In this document: in pieces, positions 37,094-47,769 of the stretch
Layout: each line of letters begins with the position of its first letter
Numbering within the stretch: the stretch's first letter is position 1
NCBI RefSeq assembly: GCF_963678635.1
Contig: NC_087064.1
Location: forward strand, 53,712,684 to 53,776,683
DNA from: Symsagittifera roscoffensis
Lineage: Eukaryota; Xenacoelomorpha; Acoela; Convolutidae
DNA: 64,000 nucleotides
Direction: 5' to 3'
Translations under genes and position numbers: made by a program
Notes under the pieces: model-generated
What the model was told of the DNA's origin: nothing
Database searches by the model: none
What the model saw: only the letters and a program-made list of their open reading frames with translations

Positions 37094-38416
37094 ACACATG
37101 GAATAATCTTGTCAATCACAGTTCAAAGATTTTTCACAATTCGGGCAGGATAATCAAAGTCTACTGCTAACGACTCATAGCGAACAACAGTGAGAATTAC
37201 GGTCAACCATTTACTTCCTTGGACTGGTCTTCTTTCAAGAAGACAACTGAACACGAAAAGATAACTGCCAGATAACTTTTTCTACGAACTTAAAGCCCAA
37301 CGATAGCAGGTACAATATCGACTGGATGACAGCAAAGTTGGACGACGAGATAAATTCAGCAGAGTCAGAAATAGAAAAGCTCAAAGCCGAAATTGCCTCC
37401 TTCTTAACTCCTCAGCCAAGTTCAAGCAGACAAAAACGTAGAGGAGCCGCTCTGGCAGCTGCAGCCGTAGCTTTAGTGGGACTCTTCGGAAGTGGAATCA
37501 TGTTGGGAAATGACCAAAAATTGTGCACTAGAAGGGATCTTTGGATTATGTCAACAAAGAAGTAAATAAAACGTGGCTAATATTGCACACCGTTTAGATT
37601 ATTCCCGTTTACTAGCTAAGAACACTCAGGTTGAAGAGAAACACGAATGAAAAAATTTATTTAACCTCATCTGATCTATTGGAGTTCAACCGAGTGCAAC
37701 AAGAAATTGTGAAGATTCAGGAGCGCATTTGAGAAAACATACAATCTCAGATGGAGACGATGTCGAAACTTGTCTACATCCTACGAGACTGATTTCAGTT
37801 ATGAATTTTGCGCCAGCAACTAAATTTCATTTGTGATACACTCGCATCTTTGATGAGCATGATGTTCACTAATGTAAAGGCCTATAGAAATGCTCTCTAT
37901 ACCTACCAAATGAACACAGTTAACGCTATATCGTTTCTCCTCAACCAATTGCTCCCAATGTCACTTGTAACACAAGATTCGTTAATGGTCATTTTAGTAG
38001 AAGTGGGTGCGGAGCCAGCCGAGTCAAATGACCGTTTAACACTAGCAATGCCCATTGAAATCATCTTCTATTATGATTCAAAACTACTCAACTACGTTAT
38101 CACAACATATGAGGGTCTCCTAATGCAATTGGCCATTCCACTGGCATCCCGAAAGACTGCTTTCACGGTTTATGAAGCCAAGCCAGTTCCTATGCCACAA
38201 TCATCGCAAAACACAGCATTGCGCTGGAAATTAGAACAACCTTTTCTAGCAGTGTTTGAATAATCCGTGAAGGAGGCAGCTCTCGACCGTTTTCACTTAC
38301 AAAAATGTATTGGAATGACCGCTACCAGATTTGCCACGAGTCAACGGCAACAGAACATGGACACTTTTCTTGTTTATCAAATCTGTTCTGTAAAACTAGC
38401 ATCGATGCTATCAAAG
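37094..38416 (+). repeat. env: Env tandem unit B5 (truncated)
   Basis: ORFs 37,326-37,565 and 37,808-38,263. The second starts just after the usual TGA and ends early at a unit-specific TAA. It stops near 38,416 in 'atcaaagtat', before the ectodomain end. Confidence 0.8.
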
Positions 38417-38466
38417 TATTCTATCTAAACTCATCTGATTTATTGGAGTTCAACCGAGTGCAACAA
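38417..38466 (+). other. Patchwork junction: short env insert between env and gag
   Basis: About 45 bases matching an internal part of the env unit (the 'ttggagttcaaccgagtgc' stretch) sit between the broken unit B5 and the gag C-terminal sequence. The last joint shares ACAA between both partners. This looks like serial template switching. Confidence 0.6.
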
Positions 38467-38981
38467 TGACTTCATCGTAAATTTTGCTGCAACTTTGACA
38501 GAAATTAATCAGAAAATGGAAAAAATTTCGACGCATTGAGCCGGCAACTAGAGGAACATAAGAACACAGCTGAGAAGAAGACTTGGTTCTCACAACGTGG
38601 GCGTGGAAGAGGCAGATGTTGTGGCAGAGGCAACTGCAACCATGGATGGGGCAGCGGCTTCACTCAAAATGGTTGGCCCCTAACATCAGGTCAGCTGTCA
38701 AACCAAATGGGTTCCAACAGCCCGAGAGTGACTATGAGCACACCGTCCCACCCTCAAAACACGGTCAACAACAAATCTTTGCTCAGAATCAGACATATTT
38801 GCCACAAATTCATATACCTGAAATCGAGTATTCACAAACTCTTTGCCATGTTGACGCCTATCCAAATCATTTAGCGACACACTGCTTAGTACGTAAAAGG
38901 CGACAAAATAGGAACTCCCAAAACCTTTTCCCCAGCGCCAATAACGCGGCACAAATTCAGGGCAACCAAAAAACTAGATGA
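38463..38981 (+). pseudogene. gag: Z gag C-terminal part, copy 3
   Basis: Two overlapping frames each hold part of the sequence. The one at 38,536-38,874 has the Arg/Gly-rich tract (RGRGRGRCCGRGNC) typical of nucleic-acid-binding gag tails. The one at 38,583-38,981 has the zinc-knuckle-like CHVDAYPNHLATHC, with Asp where the second Cys belongs. A frameshift between them is likely. Confidence 0.6.
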
Positions 38982-39059
38982 TCCACTCCTCAGCAAGCAA
39001 GTAAAAAACAAGTACAATTACCGTATAACCTCCGCTCCATTTTATAATTCACCTACAAA

Positions 39060-39332
39060 AAAGACAACAAAAATAAAAACACAGAGATAATTGCCTTTAT
39101 ATCACTAGAGGCAGACACGCTCATGTATTGTAATGTAAAATTCTCTCCCAATATACAAAAACGCGCGTTAATCGATACGGGCGCTTGTGCAAACGCTATG
39201 CTTCAACATGTGTACGAAAAACCAAACCCGAAAAGGACGCCACAGTTACTTACACCACAGAAAATTAACAAGAACCCAGAACAGCAGATCATAATCAAAG
39301 TAACCCCAAGATACTCCAACTACCACCTATAA
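39060..39332 (+). pseudogene. pro: Z aspartic protease, copy 3
   Basis: DTGACANAM at 39,174 marks the active site. The frame is open from 39,123 to 39,332, longer than in the left copy. Coding-like sequence continues after the stop up to about 39,620. Confidence 0.7.
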
Positions 39333-39800
39333 GGAATCACCGGGACTATAACTCCAAACGAAGCAAGGAAATGAAATTTTGGAATTCTAATTGCATGCCC
39401 AATCTCAACATTTGACGAGAACAACGAAGTTGAATTCATCATTTCGAACCCCTCAGATCACGCAGTGACAATACCCAGAAACCACGAACTCGCAAATTTC
39501 AAACTTCTCACTAGTAAGCAACTAGATGAGTTGAAACCAACCGACCCTAAGCTGATCCAGTTAGACGGAATGACCGGAGGAAAATTTTTTAAGGACACCT
39601 ACCCCCGAAACTCAACATGCTTATAACAACTGATTCAGCTGATGGCGAAACCCAGCCAACAATACCACCACCGGACTACAAGAAAAATTAGTTTCCAACT
39701 TCGGAAAATTGCAAAACTACGAAAAACGTTTCAACTATCCAGAAAAAAAATCTGTGACCAGCTTTACGAATTCCAACAAAAAAATAAGATGAATCACGAC
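39333..39800 (+). other. Protease-RT linker of Z, copy 3
   Basis: Pieces of open frame (for example 'EVEFIISNPSDHAVTIPRN') suggest the region before RT. It is deleted in the left copy and partly kept in the right arm (49,260-49,480). At about 39,795 it joins the region upstream of integrase, removing RT and RNase H. Confidence 0.45.
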
Positions 39801-41520
39801 ATCGGACACTTAGAAGCAACTTTGAAACCAAACCCACTGGACGAATTTGATATAAATAATAATCAAAGTTCGCTGAAAATGGAAATGGAACAAAACAAAG
39901 ACGCTAATCTCAATTCCGTCCAAGAGTGCATCACCAAAAATTCCACGGTCAACTTCACATACAGAAACATCGAGCTCAAAAAAAAAAACAAACAACTAAC
40001 ATGACTCAAGATTCATAATGAGATCCTCGTAAGGGAATTCTACGACGACACGGGAGCACTCAAAGTAAAACAAATAGGCTTATAAAAACTTATCCGACGA
40101 GAAATAGTGCACAGAATCCATAACTCGACAACTGCTGGACACATAGGAACCGAGTGAACGATAATAGAGTTCCAAGGCCGACTCTAATTTTTCGTAATCT
40201 TCGTGAAGAACTTTCAACTTGTCTACAAACAAAACGACCACCAACAAACCAGCTTCGTCCGCTGCTACAAATCATTGTCAACGCAAAATTCGTTCCCTGT
40301 GGACATCCTTTAGATCGTCTTAGTGGGACCATTTCGCTCACACCCTTACAAGTTTGCACTCACAGCAAAAGATGTTTTCTCCAAATATCTTTTTGCCGTA
40401 CCACTCACAAACGGTCGCGCAAAGACTATTGCTCGAGCACTTTCTTAATTGTTTTTTAAACACAGCTAAATTCCTGAACAAAAAGCTTCCGATCTGGGAA
40501 CACCATTTGTTGCAACATTAGTCAAAGAGCTAACAATGATCCTGGAGGTGAATATCAAGCATGCAACCCTGAAACACCCGCAATCACTAGGATTAGTAGA
40601 AAAATTGCATGCATCCCTCAAACGAATTTTGGAGCTCAAAACAAACAGCGACTGTTCAGACTGGAGTCATTACGTTAACCTATCAAAATTTATACATAAC
40701 ATATCATTCTACTTGTCAATCAATTGCACCCCAAGTCAAATCTTCCTTGGAAGAATACCAGTCAAGCCCATAGGCATCCAATTTGGAACAAACAAACAAG
40801 ACTCGATGATTCAGGAGCGACTGGTCAGACTGGAGTCAATACGTTAACCTAGCAAAATGGAAAGACGAGTTGAATATCAAGCATGCAACCCTGAAACAAT
40901 CGCAATCACTAGGATTAGAAGAAAAATTGCATGCAGCCCTCAAACGAATTTTGGAGCTCACAACAAACAGCGACTGGTCAGACTGGAGTCAGTACGTTAA
41001 CCTAGCAAAATTTATACATAACATATCATTCTACTCGTCAATCAATTGCACCCCAAGTCAAATATTCCTTGGAAGAATACCAGTCAAGCCTATAGGCATC
41101 CAATTTGGAACAAGCAAACAAACTCGGGAAAAACTGACATACGACTGTCTAATTGGCTTACACGACAACATGATCAACACATACGAAAAGTCAAAAACCA
41201 GTATCATCAAAGCATACCACGGCTATAGATCTTACTACGATCGCAAAGACAAAGCTAAATCTCTGCAATTACACTCTCATTGTCTCCCTCTCAACCCATT
41301 CCTGACTACGCAGAACGACTTAGCGGCCAAAGCACATCAACTAAGTGAAAAGGTCTTGACTTCCTCTAATTACATAATTCGGAAGATAGGAACCAACTTT
41401 ACCCCCATGCGTTCAACGGCTCCGCGCAAAACCGATGGCACCTCGTGCTCCATCTGGTGACATCCAAGTTATTGAACTGAAAAAGTTCACCGCGAATCCT
41501 TCATTAACAAAATTCAGATA
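39801..41520 (+). pseudogene. int: Z integrase, copy 3, with internal tandem duplication
   Basis: It includes the N-terminal region and the DDE core (ITTDLG-type Asp region changed here to ASDLGTPFV, Glu in LVEKLH). A segment of the core beginning at 40,551 is repeated starting at 40,873, an offset of 322 bases, with about 60 bases of unrelated joining sequence. ORFs 40,536-40,847 and 40,870-41,460 are the two copies. The second Glu region reads LEEKLH. Confidence 0.7.
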
Positions 41521-41530
41521 GGAACCTCAT

Positions 41531-41572
41531 CATTTTGACCATCTTTTTGTGATTAAAAAGATGGTCAAAATG
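41531..41572. repeat. Perfect 18-bp hairpin at a deletion joint
   Basis: Arms 41,531-41,548 and 41,555-41,572 are exact reverse complements around GTGATT. Other Z copies have only the first arm here, followed by about 540 more bases. Copy 3 instead has the second arm and then resumes at 'gtgaacaacc'. The second arm is therefore probably newly copied from the first when the deletion was healed. Confidence 0.8.
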
Positions 41573-42685
41573 TAGTGAACAACCACTACAAGGAACCAAA
41601 GAACAGAAGCATTGAAAACTCTCAACACTTCTAAAAAGGCCACAACAAAAAGAATCTCCGACTGTCGCAACGCCAGTGAACTCAACCAATCTTTTTGCAA
41701 CAAGCAGTCTACACAACGGAAATCAAATAAGCTCAATAGTTTTGGACCAGACGACTCGTCAATAAAATGGTAGCATGGTGAAACTTTTGACTTTGCTAGT
41801 AACCTTCTGCAACTTATCCCATCCTAGAAAGCAGTCAAAAACGGCTAGCGTTCTGACATTATGCAGATTTCACCTTAGTTGAAATCTTCAGAACTCATAA
41901 ACAAAAAACTTCCGCCTGGAAGTTTTTTTTCCCTTTTACAACAATAATCACCGAAAGTGGATATTCACACTCAACCTTATTCGATACCCAACAGATCAAC
42001 CGTCTCCTCATCACCTGGAAACATGCGTACATCATCTCTAAAAATGCTATGGAAAAACGAAATAAAGCATCAGTATCAAAACTAAACGATGGCCTCATTT
42101 TCGATGAGAACACATGGAATAATTTTGTCAATCACATTTCAAAGATTTTTCACAATTCGGGCAGGATGATCAAAATCTACTGCTGACGACTCACAGCGAA
42201 CACCAGTGACATTTACGGTCAACCATTTACCTCCTTGGACTGGTCTTCTTTCAAGAAGGCAACTGAACACGAAAAAGTAACTGCCAGATAACTTTTTCTA
42301 CAAACTTAAAGCCCAACGTTAGCAGGTACAATATCGACTGGATGACAGCACAGTTGGACGACGAGATAAATTCAGAATAGTCAGAACTAGAAAAACTCAT
42401 AGCCGAAATTGCATCCTTCTTAACTCCTCAACCAAATTCAAGCAGACGAAAACGTAGAGGAGCCATCCTGGCAGCTGCAGCCGTAGCTTCAGTGGGACTC
42501 TTCTGAAGTGAATCATGTTGAAAAATGACCAAAAATTGTGGACTTGAAGGGATCTTTGGATTATGTCAACAAAAAAGTAATTAAAACGCGGCTAATATTG
42601 CATACCGTTTGGATTATTCCCGTTTACTAGCTAAGAATACTCAGGAGTTCAAGACAAACACGGATGAAAAAATTTATCTAACCAA
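41573..42685 (+). pseudogene. env: Env surface region, cleavage site and fusion peptide, copy 3
   Basis: Equivalent to the 5' part of the tandem units but more decayed: the 79-aa frame starting at 42,343 is interrupted (TAG at about 42,377, later TGA). RRKRR is still readable near 42,450. The minus-strand ORFs are shadows. Confidence 0.55.
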
Positions 42686-43499
42686 TTGCTCCCAATGTCA
42701 CTTGTAACACAAGATTCGTTAATGGTCATTTTAATAGAATTGGGTGCGGAGCCAGCCGAGTCAAATGACTGTTTAACACTAGCAATGCCCATTGAAATCA
42801 TTTTCTATTATGAGTCAAAACTACTCAACTACGTTATCACAACATATGAGGGTCTCCTAATGCAATCGGCCATTCCACTGGCAACCCGAAAGACTGCCAA
42901 GCCAGTTTCTATGCCACAATCATCGCAAAACACAGCATTGCGCTGGAAATTAGAACAACATTTTCTAGCAGTGTTTGAAGACTCCATGAAAGAGGCAGCT
43001 CTCGACCGTTTTCTCTGGCAACAGAACATGGACACTTTTCTTGTTTATCAACTCTGTTCTGTAAAACTAGCATCGATGCTATCAAAGTATGCGATACAGA
43101 AGAATATCTGCTACCCTCAAACGAAACGGCGGAAAACCTAGGATTGGAATTTGGCTCATCACAGCAGCAAATAGCGAATACTCTACCCGCGAAACCTCAA
43201 TTGATACATCGATCACAGGATCTGGACAAATATTTCCAGGCTGCCAAATTTGTATAATAACCCTACACTGTGGAAGGCAGATAATAGGTTCACACATCAA
43301 GCTGCGATCAGACTTGGCAATTTGCAGAGCACTTTCGGCTGTAACAATCAAGTTGAATCTACCAGACACACTCCAACACATTATCGGAACAGTCTCACAA
43401 ATAGAAAACTTACCAGCATATAACACAAAAACGATAACCGCAATAGCTTTGGTGCGCCACGTGAAAAATTTGTACAGGGACCTGAAATTGGAAAAATAG
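42686..43499 (+). pseudogene. env: Env ectodomain, copy 3
   Basis: ORF 42,686-43,141, then a shift to the frame 43,089-43,499. It carries its own deletions inside the ectodomain, different from those of the arms. Relative to the left arm, 4 bases are missing near 43,458 (CCACGTG for CCACCTACGTG), which brings the stop at 43,499 forward. Confidence 0.6.
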
Positions 43500-43591
43500 T
43501 TTCCCTAGTGGAAATAGCTGGCCACTAACCCAAGACATGACGATTCCGCAACCAAAAATAGCAGCCAAACAGTGATGTACCATCATTGACG

Positions 43592-43759
43592 ATGATACTC
43601 ATCTTCATCACCACTTCCTTTATAGGGTCAATGCTACTACACCTTCTAGCAAAATACTTGTACCACATATGTTCATCTGTCAGGAGAGCAGTGAGAGCAA
43701 TTAATGAGCATTTGAAAATCACTGACATAAAACCGATCAATTACACAGCCTCAAAATAA
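43592..43759 (+). pseudogene. env: Env membrane anchor and cytoplasmic tail, copy 3 / right arm
   Basis: A hydrophobic helix of about 21 residues followed by a basic tail, ending TASK and TAA. It mirrors 15,659-15,826 and is separated from the ectodomain by three stops. Confidence 0.6.
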
Positions 43760-43771
43760 AGCAAGTACAAC

Positions 43772-43963
43772 ATGACGCCAAAGTTACCTCAACCAGCAGT
43801 ATATTGCAAAATAAGAAAGCACAAAGATCCCACAACGGGCATGTTGATCCGGCGGACACACCTTGAAGAGGCCAAAGCTGAGGCCTACATGAATTCTGCC
43901 GTGGGTGGGCGAAAGAAGACAAAACATCCCGGCAGAAGGGCTACGAAGTCCTTGTTTGGCTGA
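43772..43963 (+). CDS. Small basic ORF downstream of env, 63 aa, right copy
   Basis: It starts 12 bases after the env stop. It matches the left copy except for the last residue (Gly here, Cys there). Basic, with no Cys pattern and no hydrophobic segment. Function unknown. Confidence 0.35.
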   Translation: MTPKLPQPAVYCKIRKHKDPTTGMLIRRTHLEEAKAEAYMNSAVGGRKKTKHPGRRATKSLFG

Positions 43964-44222
43964 AAAAGGAAGAAGACCGCACCTGGATCGTAATAAATTG
44001 TAAAATTTGAGCAAAATTCCTGCATTATGAGTGTGGCGTAACGTGGGGGTATAGTGTGTGTCCGCCTGGCAAGAAAAATGTCTGTAACTGTTTTTTCCTT
44101 TGGGGCCGAGAGTAAACAAAAGTATGAAGTAAAGAATAAGTAAAGAATCAGTTATCCAGTTTTGATTTAAAAATCAATTGTTGTTCGATGAAAAGCTTTC
44201 GGTAATTTATCCTCGATGAAAA

Positions 44223-45470
44223 AAGTCTGATCGCAGCTTGATGTGTGAACCTATTATCTGCCTTCCACAGTGTAGGGTTATTATACAAATTTGGCAGCCT
44301 GGAAATATTTGTCCAGATCCTGTGATCGATGTATCAATTGAGGTTTCGCGGGTAGAGTAATCGCTGTTTGCTGCTGTGATGAGCCAAACTCCAATCCTAG
44401 GTTTTCCGCCGTTTCGGTTGAGGGTAGCAGATATTCTTCCGTATCGCATACTTTGATAGCATCGATGCTAGTTTTACAGAACAGAGTTGATAAACAAGAA
44501 AAGTGTCCATGTTCTGCTGCCGTTGACTAGTGGCAAATGTGGTAGCGGTCACTTCCAAACATTTTTGTAAGTGAATATAGTCGAGAGCTGCCTCCTTCAC
44601 GGAGTCTTCAGACACTGCTAGAAAAGGTTGTTCCAATTTCCAGCGCAATGCTGTGTTTTGAGATGATTGTGGCATAGGAGATGGCTTGGCTTCATAAACC
44701 GTGATAGCAGTCTTTCGGGATGCCAGTGGAATGGTCAATTGCATTAGGAGACCCTCATGTGTTGTGATAACGTAGTTGAGTAGTTTTGACACATAATAGA
44801 AAATGAACATCATGCTCATCAAAGATGCGAGGGTATTCCCAACATGATTCCACTTCCGAAGAGTCCCACTGAAGCTACGGCTGCAGCTGCCAGGGCGGCT
44901 CCTCTACGTTTTCGTCTGCTTGAATTTGGTTGAGGAGTTAAGAAGGAGGCAATTTCCGCTTTGAGCTTTTCTAGTTCTGACTCTGCTGAATTTATCTCGT
45001 CGTCCAACTGTGCTGTCATCCAGTCGATATTGTACCTGCTATCGTTGGGATTTAAGTTTGTAGAAAAAGTTATCTGGCAGTTATCTTTTCGTGTTCAGTT
45101 GTTTTCTTGAAAGAAGACCAGTCCAATGAGGTAAATGGTTGACCGTAAATGCCACTGTTGTTCGCTATGAGTCGTTAGCAGTAGACTTTGATTATCCTGC
45201 CCGAATTGTGAAAAACCTTTGAAAAGTGATTGATAAGATTATTCCATGTGTTCTCATCGAAAATGAGGTCATGGTTTATTTTTGATACTGATGCTTTATT
45301 TCGTCGTTCCATAACATTTTTGGAGATGATGTACGCATGTTTCCAAGTAAGGAGGAGATGGTTCATCTGTTGGGTATCGGATAAGGACGAGTATGAATAT
45401 CCAATTTCGGTGATTATTGTTGTAAAAGGAAAAAAAAACTTCCAGGCGGAAGTTTTTTGTTTATGATTTC
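44223..45470 (-). pseudogene. env: Z env, right arm (internally deleted)
   Basis: Surface piece 45,175-45,366, cleavage/fusion ORF 44,819-45,019 (SSRRKRRG kept), ectodomain ORF 44,397-44,822. Both internal deletions match the left arm exactly, so the two arms share a recent common ancestor here. Confidence 0.7.
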
Positions 45471-45624
45471 TGAAGATTTCGAATGAGGTGAAATCTGCAT
45501 AATGTCAGAATGCTAGCAGTTTTTGACTGCTTTCTAGGATGGGATAAATTGCAGAAGGTTACTTGCAAAGTCAAAAGTTTCACCATGGTGCCATTTTATT
45601 GACGAGTCGTCTGGTCCAAAACTA

Positions 45625-46480
45625 TTGAGCTTATTTGATTTCCGTTGTGTAGACTGCTTGTTGCGAGAAGATATGGTTGAGTTCACTGGCGTTGCGACAG
45701 TCGGCTATTCTTTTTGTTGTGGCCTTTTTAGAAGTGTTGAGAGTTTTGAATGTTTCTGTTCTTTGGTTCTTTGTAGTGGTTGTTCACGTAATGGAGAAGT
45801 GTCTGCTCGTGATTTACTTGGTAATTGTTCCGCAAAGATACCTTTCCGTGTTCGTAGTTAACGCCGTTGAAAGTCTTCGCGTGGTATTTTTAGTGGATGT
45901 CATGCAGTAGCAACCGAGGTAATCAGATCATGGCTGTTTGGCGTTGAAGGCAGAGATGATGATTTTCTTCTCGGAGTGAGTAATTTGCTTCCTTCTGTGT
46001 TTGGTTCCGGTGTTGTTCCCTAATGGTGGGTTTACTGGGATGTCTCGTTGTTCTGCTCAAATCAAGGAAGATTTGACTTAGTTTGCTGCAATTGATTGAC
46101 GAGTAGATTGATGTGTTACGTATAAATTTTGCTAGGTCATTGTAATGACTCCATTCTGACCAGTCGCCGTTTGTTTTGAGCTCCAAAATTCGTGCTTTTT
46201 TTTACTAATCCTAGTGATTGCGGGTGTTTCAGTGTTGCATGCTTGATATTCACCTTCAGGATCATTGATAGCTCTTTGACTAATGTTGCAACAAATGAGG
46301 TTCCCAGATCGGAGATTAATTGTTCAGGAATTTACCTGTGTTTAAAAAACAATTGAGAAAGTGCTCGAGCAATGGTCTATGCGCGATCGTTTGTGAGTGG
46401 TACGGCATAAAGATATTGCTGTGATATCTTTTGCTGTGAGTGCAAACTTGTGAGGGTGTGAGCGAAATGCTGCCTCTAAG
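45625..46480 (-). pseudogene. int: Z integrase core and pol C-terminus remnants, right arm
   Basis: Minus-strand pieces with HNISIYSSIN-like and NQTQKEANYS-like sequence (ORF 45,923-46,186) are joined across a deletion of about 760 bases relative to the left arm. The second Asp region is readable near 46,310 but frames are broken. Confidence 0.5.
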
Positions 46481-47300
46481 ACGATCTAAAGGATGTCCAC
46501 AGGGGACGAAGTTTGCGTTGACAATGATTTGTAGCAGCGGACGAAGCTGATTTTTGGTTGGTCGTTTTTTTTTGTAGACAAGTTGAACAGTTCTTCACTA
46601 AGATTACGAAAAATTAGAGTCGGCCTTGGAGTTCCATTATCGTTCACTCGCTTCCTATGTGTCCAGCAGTTGTCGAGTTATGGATTCTGTGCACTACTTC
46701 TCGTCGGATAAGTTTTTATAAGCCTATTTGTTTTACTTTGAGCGTTCCCGTGTCGTCGTAGAATTCCCTTACGAGGATCTCATTATGAATCTTGAGTCAT
46801 GTTAGTTGTTTGTTGTTTTTAGCTCGATGTTGCTGTATGTGAGGTTGACTGTGGAATTTTTGGTGATCCACTCCTGGACTTGAATTGGGATTAGCGTCTT
46901 TGTTTTGTTCCATTTCCATTTTTAGCGAACTTTGATTATTATTTGTATCAAATTCGTCCAGTGGGTTTGGTTCCAAAATTGCTTCTAAGTGTCCGATGTC
47001 GTGTTTGAGCTCTAGTTTCGCCATTATTGTTTCATCACAGTGTTATTGTTAACGCACTTGCATATAAAAATGTGGGTACTTAGTTGCTAAGCGTTATAAT
47101 TCTGCTTCGTCTTCGCTTGGCATTTTGTTGCTCTGCTCCGGAATCTGTTGGAAATGGCTAAGAGCCATTTTCACATGAATTTCTCTGGTGGGGGTTTACT
47201 CTGAGGTTTGTAGTTCGATAGCTTCTGATGGTCAGTCTGCATTCTCGAGAGAAAATTGGGGCAGCTTTAGTTTTTCCGGATTTGTGCCCGAGTACGATGT
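46481..47300 (-). pseudogene. int: Integrase N-terminal region and upstream spacer, right arm
   Basis: It includes ORF 46,797-47,024 (75 aa, Asp/Asn rich), which matches 11,640-11,870 of the left copy. Frames are broken around the zinc-binding region. Confidence 0.45.
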
Positions 47301-47307
47301 TGAATGC

Positions 47308-47697
47308 TTAAATTCTATCCAGAAAGTTCCAAAGTGAGGGTTGGATGGTTTTCGCCTGAAAGAACTGTGTGAGGCTCTTGTTATCCGTTAGTACAAGTAC
47401 TGATTTGTCCGCTCCCCAAATGTAATGTGAAAACGCTCCGAGCGCAAAGTAAAAGGCCAGAAACTCTTTGCAGTATAAAGAGAGTTTAAATTTTACTTTA
47501 TTGAACAGCTGTGAACCAAATGTCACTGGGGCGTAGATTTTCTTTTCCCGTTTGTCCTGGTGAAGCTCTTCTATCCTAGGGACAAAGCCGGCACCGTGGA
47601 AGCTCGCATCACAAAGGATGACAAACTGCTGTTCAGTTTGTGCCATTCGTAACATTAGTGTAGTTGTTGTGATTAGGTCGTTTTTCAGTGTCTCCAT
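47308..47697 (-). pseudogene. pol: Z RNase H, right arm (129 aa)
   Basis: It keeps CDASFHGAG, the Glu-containing CKEFLAFYFAL helix and TDNKSL. About 10 of 129 residues differ from the left copy. The same TAA lesion follows, so it predates the separation of the arms. Confidence 0.75.
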
Positions 47698-47769
47698 TTC
47701 CTCGTAGTGTTCATCTTCGAGAATGAAATCCTTTCCCTTTTCAGGAGTTTGTAAAATGGGAGAAGCTTT

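Larger units (their letters stand above)
28228..38416 (+). repeat. Large direct block duplication, copy 2
   Basis: It repeats block 1 from 15,540 onward: inverted env tail, fusion to integrase (29,014-29,016), integrase, spacer, env array. The join to A7 (28,226-28,228) shows a single extra G and no microhomology. The integrase ORF translation is identical to block 1, so the duplication is young. The array has five units instead of seven. Confidence 0.85.
30976..38416 (+). repeat. Array B: five tandem env units of ~1,530 bp (last truncated)
   Basis: Unit starts at the ACACAT joint are 30,976, 32,506, 34,036, 35,565 and 37,094. Diagnostic variants pair B1 with A1, B3 with A5, B4 with A6 and B5 with A7. 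B2 is a mosaic of A2, A3-like and A4. Array B therefore lacks the equivalent of two units present in A. Confidence 0.95.
38463..44222 (+). mobile_element. Element Z, copy 3 (partial, lacks RT and RNase H)
   Basis: Order: gag C-terminus, protease, protease-RT linker, a jump over RT and RNase H, integrase with an internal duplication, env, membrane anchor, small ORF. It keeps the longest protease-RT linker in the window. The 3' part from 43,095 belongs to the right arm. Confidence 0.7.

Noticed and set aside
18518-37565. Bacterial-style repeat system or CRISPR-like array
   Set aside because: The repeat unit is about 1.5 kb, without short direct repeats and unique spacers, and it encodes env sequence.
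43962-43976. Purine tract (gaaaaaggaagaaga) as the Z polypurine tract
   Set aside because: The sequence after it does not match the Z LTR start (TGTATAGC), so a 3' LTR is not present there.
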